The notes under the pieces are model-generated. The model did not search any database. It saw only the letters and a list, made by a program, of their open reading frames with translations, and was not told where the DNA came from. Of a DNA stretch of 64,000 nt, positions 61,724 through 64,000 are shown piece after piece; positions within the stretch are counted from its first letter, which is position 1, and every line of letters begins with the position of its first letter. This DNA comes from Turicibacter sanguinis. GTDB lineage: Bacteria; Bacillota_I; Bacilli_A; MOL361; Turicibacteraceae. The stretch is from assembly GCF_013046825.1 (NCBI RefSeq), contig NZ_CP053187.1, positions 1,787,501 through 1,851,500 of the forward strand, in the 5' to 3' direction. A program made the position numbers and the translations under genes.

Positions 61724-62571
61724 GAAGATGAATGGATTGTAAATTCAGGGAATCCCATATAACCAGGAGCAATGGAGTATTTATCAAAGACAACCACTAC
61801 ATCTCCTGATGAATTAATATAAAAGGTTTGGTTATCAGCAATGCTTTTAAATTCATTTTCATTTTCATGGAAGAATAGTTGATAACCATCTTTTTCTCGA
61901 TCAACAATTTGTTGTTTAATTTGAGGGTCAATAATCTCTTTATATTGATCACCCAAAATATCTTTAAGCGTCACTTCTTTCCCAGTGTTCAAATCAATAT
62001 TATAGAAATATTTTTCAGTTCCAACACTCACGTAGTTTTCACTTTTCGTAATAACAAATGATACAAAGTGATCATCACTATACTTAATTTCATAATCAAC
62101 ATTGACCAAAACAGGTAGAAACTCTTGTCCTTCTGTATTCGTGGCCATGAAAGCATCGTAATATTCTTGAGCTCGTTTTTCCGACTCTGCGACACTTAAA
62201 TTAATTTTTTCTAAAATCTCCTGGTTGATTTGATTTTCAAGTTTTGTATTGCCAGTATCTTTTAATCCCGGAATTTTAACATCAACTAATTTCACTGTAT
62301 CCTCATGATAGTAACTACTAATGGTAAAGATTTTTGCTAGTTGGCTAATAATAGGAATATCTGAAAGGCTTGCAGCAAAGGTTGGAGAAGTGTTTAGTAA
62401 TAAAATAAAAACCGTTGAAATAGATAAAAAAATGGCTATGAAAGGAGACCTAGAGTTAATAGGACGGGAGCCCTGAGCCGACGCATAAATAGCCTCATTG
62501 ACAACATCGGTTAATTCTTTTGGAATAGGAGTTTCATCATAAATTTTTTTGGTGCCTCTTAGTCTATTCAT
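61702..62571 (-). CDS. RsiV-like anti-sigma factor (DUF3298/DUF4163)
   Basis: A 289-residue single-pass membrane protein: cytosolic N-terminus (about 1-45) that should hold the sigma factor, one membrane helix (about 46-66, IFLSISTVFILLL), and an extracellular part with the DUF4163/DUF3298 fold (VFDKYSIAPGYMGFPEF near the end). In Bacillus RsiV this part binds lysozyme and triggers proteolysis that frees SigV. ATG 62571 has AAGGAG upstream and overlaps the sigma gene by 8 nt, so expression is coupled. Confidence 0.87.
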   Translation of the reverse strand: MNRLRGTKKIYDETPIPKELTDVVNEAIYASAQGSRPINSRSPFIAIFLSISTVFILLLNTSPTFAASLSDIPIISQLAKIFTISSYYHEDTVKLVDVKIPGLKDTGNTKLENQINQEILEKINLSVAESEKRAQEYYDAFMATNTEGQEFLPVLVNVDYEIKYSDDHFVSFVITKSENYVSVGTEKYFYNIDLNTGKEVTLKDILGDQYKEIIDPQIKQQIVDREKDGYQLFFHENENEFKSIADNQTFYINSSGDVVVVFDKYSIAPGYMGFPEFTIHSSSLPTTGR

Positions 62572-63070
62572 AAAAATCACTCTCCTTGAGTTCAAGTTTT
62601 AATAGTTTTAAGGCTTTGTATAACCTCGATTTTACTGTACTGAGATTCAGTTTAGTAATCGTTGCGATTTCTTCTAAAGACATTTCCTCATAAAAACGAA
62701 GAATGATAATGACCCTTAATTTATCTGGTAATGCATTGACGTTTTGATACAGATTTAATTCATCTATGTCATATTGATGTTGATATCCCATGACAAAATC
62801 AATTTCCTCAATGGCGAGCATTCTTTTATTTTTACGAAGATAGGTCATGCTTTCATTTATGAGAATACGATAAAACCATGTTTTCAAATGGTTCATCTCG
62901 CGTAAATTTTGATATTTAGTTAAAGCTTTATATACGGCGTTTGATACAACATCGAGCGCCGCTTGTTCATTTGGAATATAACGATAAGCAAACCGATAAA
63001 ATTGAGCTTGATTGGTCGTTATAAATTCAACTAGTTGTTTGTATACTTCCTCATCTTGATGTGGTGCCAC
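62564..63070 (-). CDS. ECF sigma factor, SigV-like
   Basis: A 168-residue extracytoplasmic-function sigma factor with sigma-2 (about 12-80, with FRFAYRYIPNEQAALDVVSN-like helix) and sigma-4 (about 112-160, EEMSLEEIATITKLNLSTVK). It would direct RNA polymerase to cell-wall stress genes when released by the RsiV-like protein encoded next. The start is GTG 63070, with GGGAG 9 nt upstream. A matching ECF promoter lies about 45 bp upstream, implying autoregulation. Confidence 0.9.
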   Translation of the reverse strand: MAPHQDEEVYKQLVEFITTNQAQFYRFAYRYIPNEQAALDVVSNAVYKALTKYQNLREMNHLKTWFYRILINESMTYLRKNKRMLAIEEIDFVMGYQHQYDIDELNLYQNVNALPDKLRVIIILRFYEEMSLEEIATITKLNLSTVKSRLYKALKLLKLELKESDFYE

Positions 63071-63113
63071 GGCCGTCGGCTCCCTTCTAACCCTAATTTG
63101 TTCCCATTCATTA

Positions 63114-63140
63114 GACGCATATAAGTTTAAAAAAGTTTAA
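63114..63140 (-). promoter_or_regulatory. ECF-type autoregulatory promoter of the sigma gene
   Basis: Minus strand: TTAAAC (63140-63135), 17-nt spacer, CGTC (63117-63114), continuing TAAT. It resembles the TGAAAC-N16/17-CGTC pattern of Bacillus SigV/SigW-group promoters. Confidence 0.6.
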
Positions 63141-63286
63141 AAAATTTTTAAAAAGTGTATATTTTTAATTATTTAGAATGGAAAGGAGTCATAGTAATGA
63201 CCTGTGCTCTTGGCGAATAGGACTAGCTGTTAATGGAGTAGTATGATTTATCCCATGAATTTGCGTGAATCATATTGTGTCAAAAT

Positions 63287-63320
63287 AAAAGACCACTTCT
63301 AATGAGTTGAAGTGGTCTCT
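63287..63320 (-). terminator. Terminator overlapping the end of the last gene
   Basis: Minus strand GAGACCACTTC / GAAGTGGTCTTTT hairpin; the stop codon of the DUF3298 gene lies in its loop. The T-run TTTTATTTTG follows. Confidence 0.87.
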
Positions 63321-64000
63321 TGATCAACTATAAATTCAGGAAAACCCATATAGCCAGGCGCAATGTCATATTTATCAAAAACAATGACAATTTGATTTTG
63401 CTCATTTAGATAAAATTTTTGATGATCTGAAATGGATTGGAATTCATTTTCATCATGAAAGAATAATTGATTTTCATGTTTTTCTCGTTGTGCAATTTGT
63501 TGTTTGATTTGAGGATTGATAATTTCTTTATAAGTAGGGCCAAAAAAATCTTCGAGTGTGAGCATTTTTCCAGTGGTTAAATCGATATTGTAAAAGTATT
63601 CTTCTGTTTGAGCACTCAAAAAACTTTTAAATAAGGTTAATTCAAATGATAACACATCAGCATTTTCTTTTTTTATGTCATAAGTCACCAAAACTTCAAG
63701 TGGGATGAACTGATCTTCTTTTGAATGAGAGGCCATAAATGCTTCATAATATTGCTCAGACTCATGTGTCACTTCCTCTATTTTAGAATTGACTTTATGT
63801 AAGATATCGTTGTTAATATCTTTTTCGAGTTCAGGAAAAGATGTGTTTGAAAGACCTGGAACCGTTAAGTCGATTTTAAGTAGAGGGGACTCGGTGTGTT
63901 CTTCTTTGACGGTATTGACGTAGTTGAGAGAGTCCTTGGCATAAATTTTAATCTCACAAAGTAAACACATGGCGATGAAACTTAGAAATAACCATCGTTT
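63299..64000 (-). CDS. Secreted DUF3298 protein, RsiV-like outer domain only (start outside window)
   Basis: Paralogue of the extracellular half of the RsiV-like anti-sigma factor: the endings VFDKYDIAPGYMGFPEF and INPQIKQQIAQREK match it almost residue for residue. The frame is open to the window edge; upstream of the first in-frame ATG (63970) it reads KRWLFLSFIA then MCLLCEIKIYAK, which is a signal peptide, so the true start is a few codons beyond base 64000. It has no sigma-binding part. It may be a secreted lysozyme-binding decoy or a family member of unknown use (inference). Confidence 0.82.
   Translation of the reverse strand, partial: KRWLFLSFIAMCLLCEIKIYAKDSLNYVNTVKEEHTESPLLKIDLTVPGLSNTSFPELEKDINNDILHKVNSKIEEVTHESEQYYEAFMASHSKEDQFIPLEVLVTYDIKKENADVLSFELTLFKSFLSAQTEEYFYNIDLTTGKMLTLEDFFGPTYKEIINPQIKQQIAQREKHENQLFFHDENEFQSISDHQKFYLNEQNQIVIVFDKYDIAPGYMGFPEFIVDQETTSTH

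Overview
The window comes from a low-GC Gram-positive bacterium (Firmicutes). Support: A+T-rich codon use, Bacillus-type Shine-Dalgarno sites, the sufCDSUB gene order, CcpA-type cre sites, Fur boxes, a SigV/RsiV-type extracytoplasmic sigma system and a spore-associated YheC/YheD gene. The mix of tandem lacZ, Leloir genes, glycogen genes and Suf would fit Turicibacter or a related Erysipelotrichia/Bacilli gut commensal, but that genus is an inference. No rRNA, tRNA, CRISPR array, transposase or prophage was seen. Both outermost genes are cut by the window ends.

Layout. 0-16 kb: alpha- and beta-galactoside use (GH36 alpha-galactosidase, GPH sugar symporter, two tandem 1010-residue LacZ proteins, an HPr-like protein without the active His, an orphan sugar-binding lipoprotein). 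Between these lie an IF2-N domain fused to half a glycogen synthase, a SEC-C methionine aminopeptidase and a prohibitin-like protein. 16-25 kb: a phosphodiesterase, a branched-chain aminotransferase and a GNAT enzyme, then the Leloir locus with LacI regulator plus galM facing away from galK-galT-galE, then a WYL regulator. 25.6-26.2 kb: no long ORF, but a promoter, a structured putative RNA and a strong terminator. 26.2-32.6 kb: glycerol module (glpK, GlpA-like oxidoreductase, NAD/FAD oxidoreductase, DUF1667), then a pyrophosphatase-like gene broken by an in-frame TAG, and a GNAT enzyme. 32.6-40 kb: DUF554, NUDIX, M24 peptidase, a Fur-controlled heme oxygenase, and two Na/Pi transporters. 40-45.5 kb: Suf Fe-S cluster operon. 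45.6-51.2 kb: DUF2892, CBS, DUF1805, a MacAB-like export operon, YheC/YheD. 51.3-59.7 kb: glycogen operon glgB-glgC-glgDA (one fused gene), then glgP. 59.9-64 kb, minus strand: small Cse60-like protein, then an ECF sigma/anti-sigma/polysaccharide deacetylase operon resembling known lysozyme-resistance loci, and a second secreted DUF3298 protein at the edge.

How the genes fit together. The galactosidases release galactose and glucose. GalM, GalK, GalT and GalE pass galactose into hexose phosphates, which GlgC, GlgD-GlgA and GlgB can store as glycogen and GlgP can release. cre-like sites at the sugar-binding protein, glpK and the glycogen operon suggest shared carbon catabolite control.

Most worth following up: (1) a dispersed intergenic repeat family of six copies, each opening with a conserved hairpin; (2) the IF2-N/degenerate glycogen synthase protein together with a GlgD-GlgA fusion in the same genome; (3) a roughly 295-nt structured transcript candidate at 25.9-26.2 kb; (4) matched ECF promoters around the sigma/anti-sigma/deacetylase genes.
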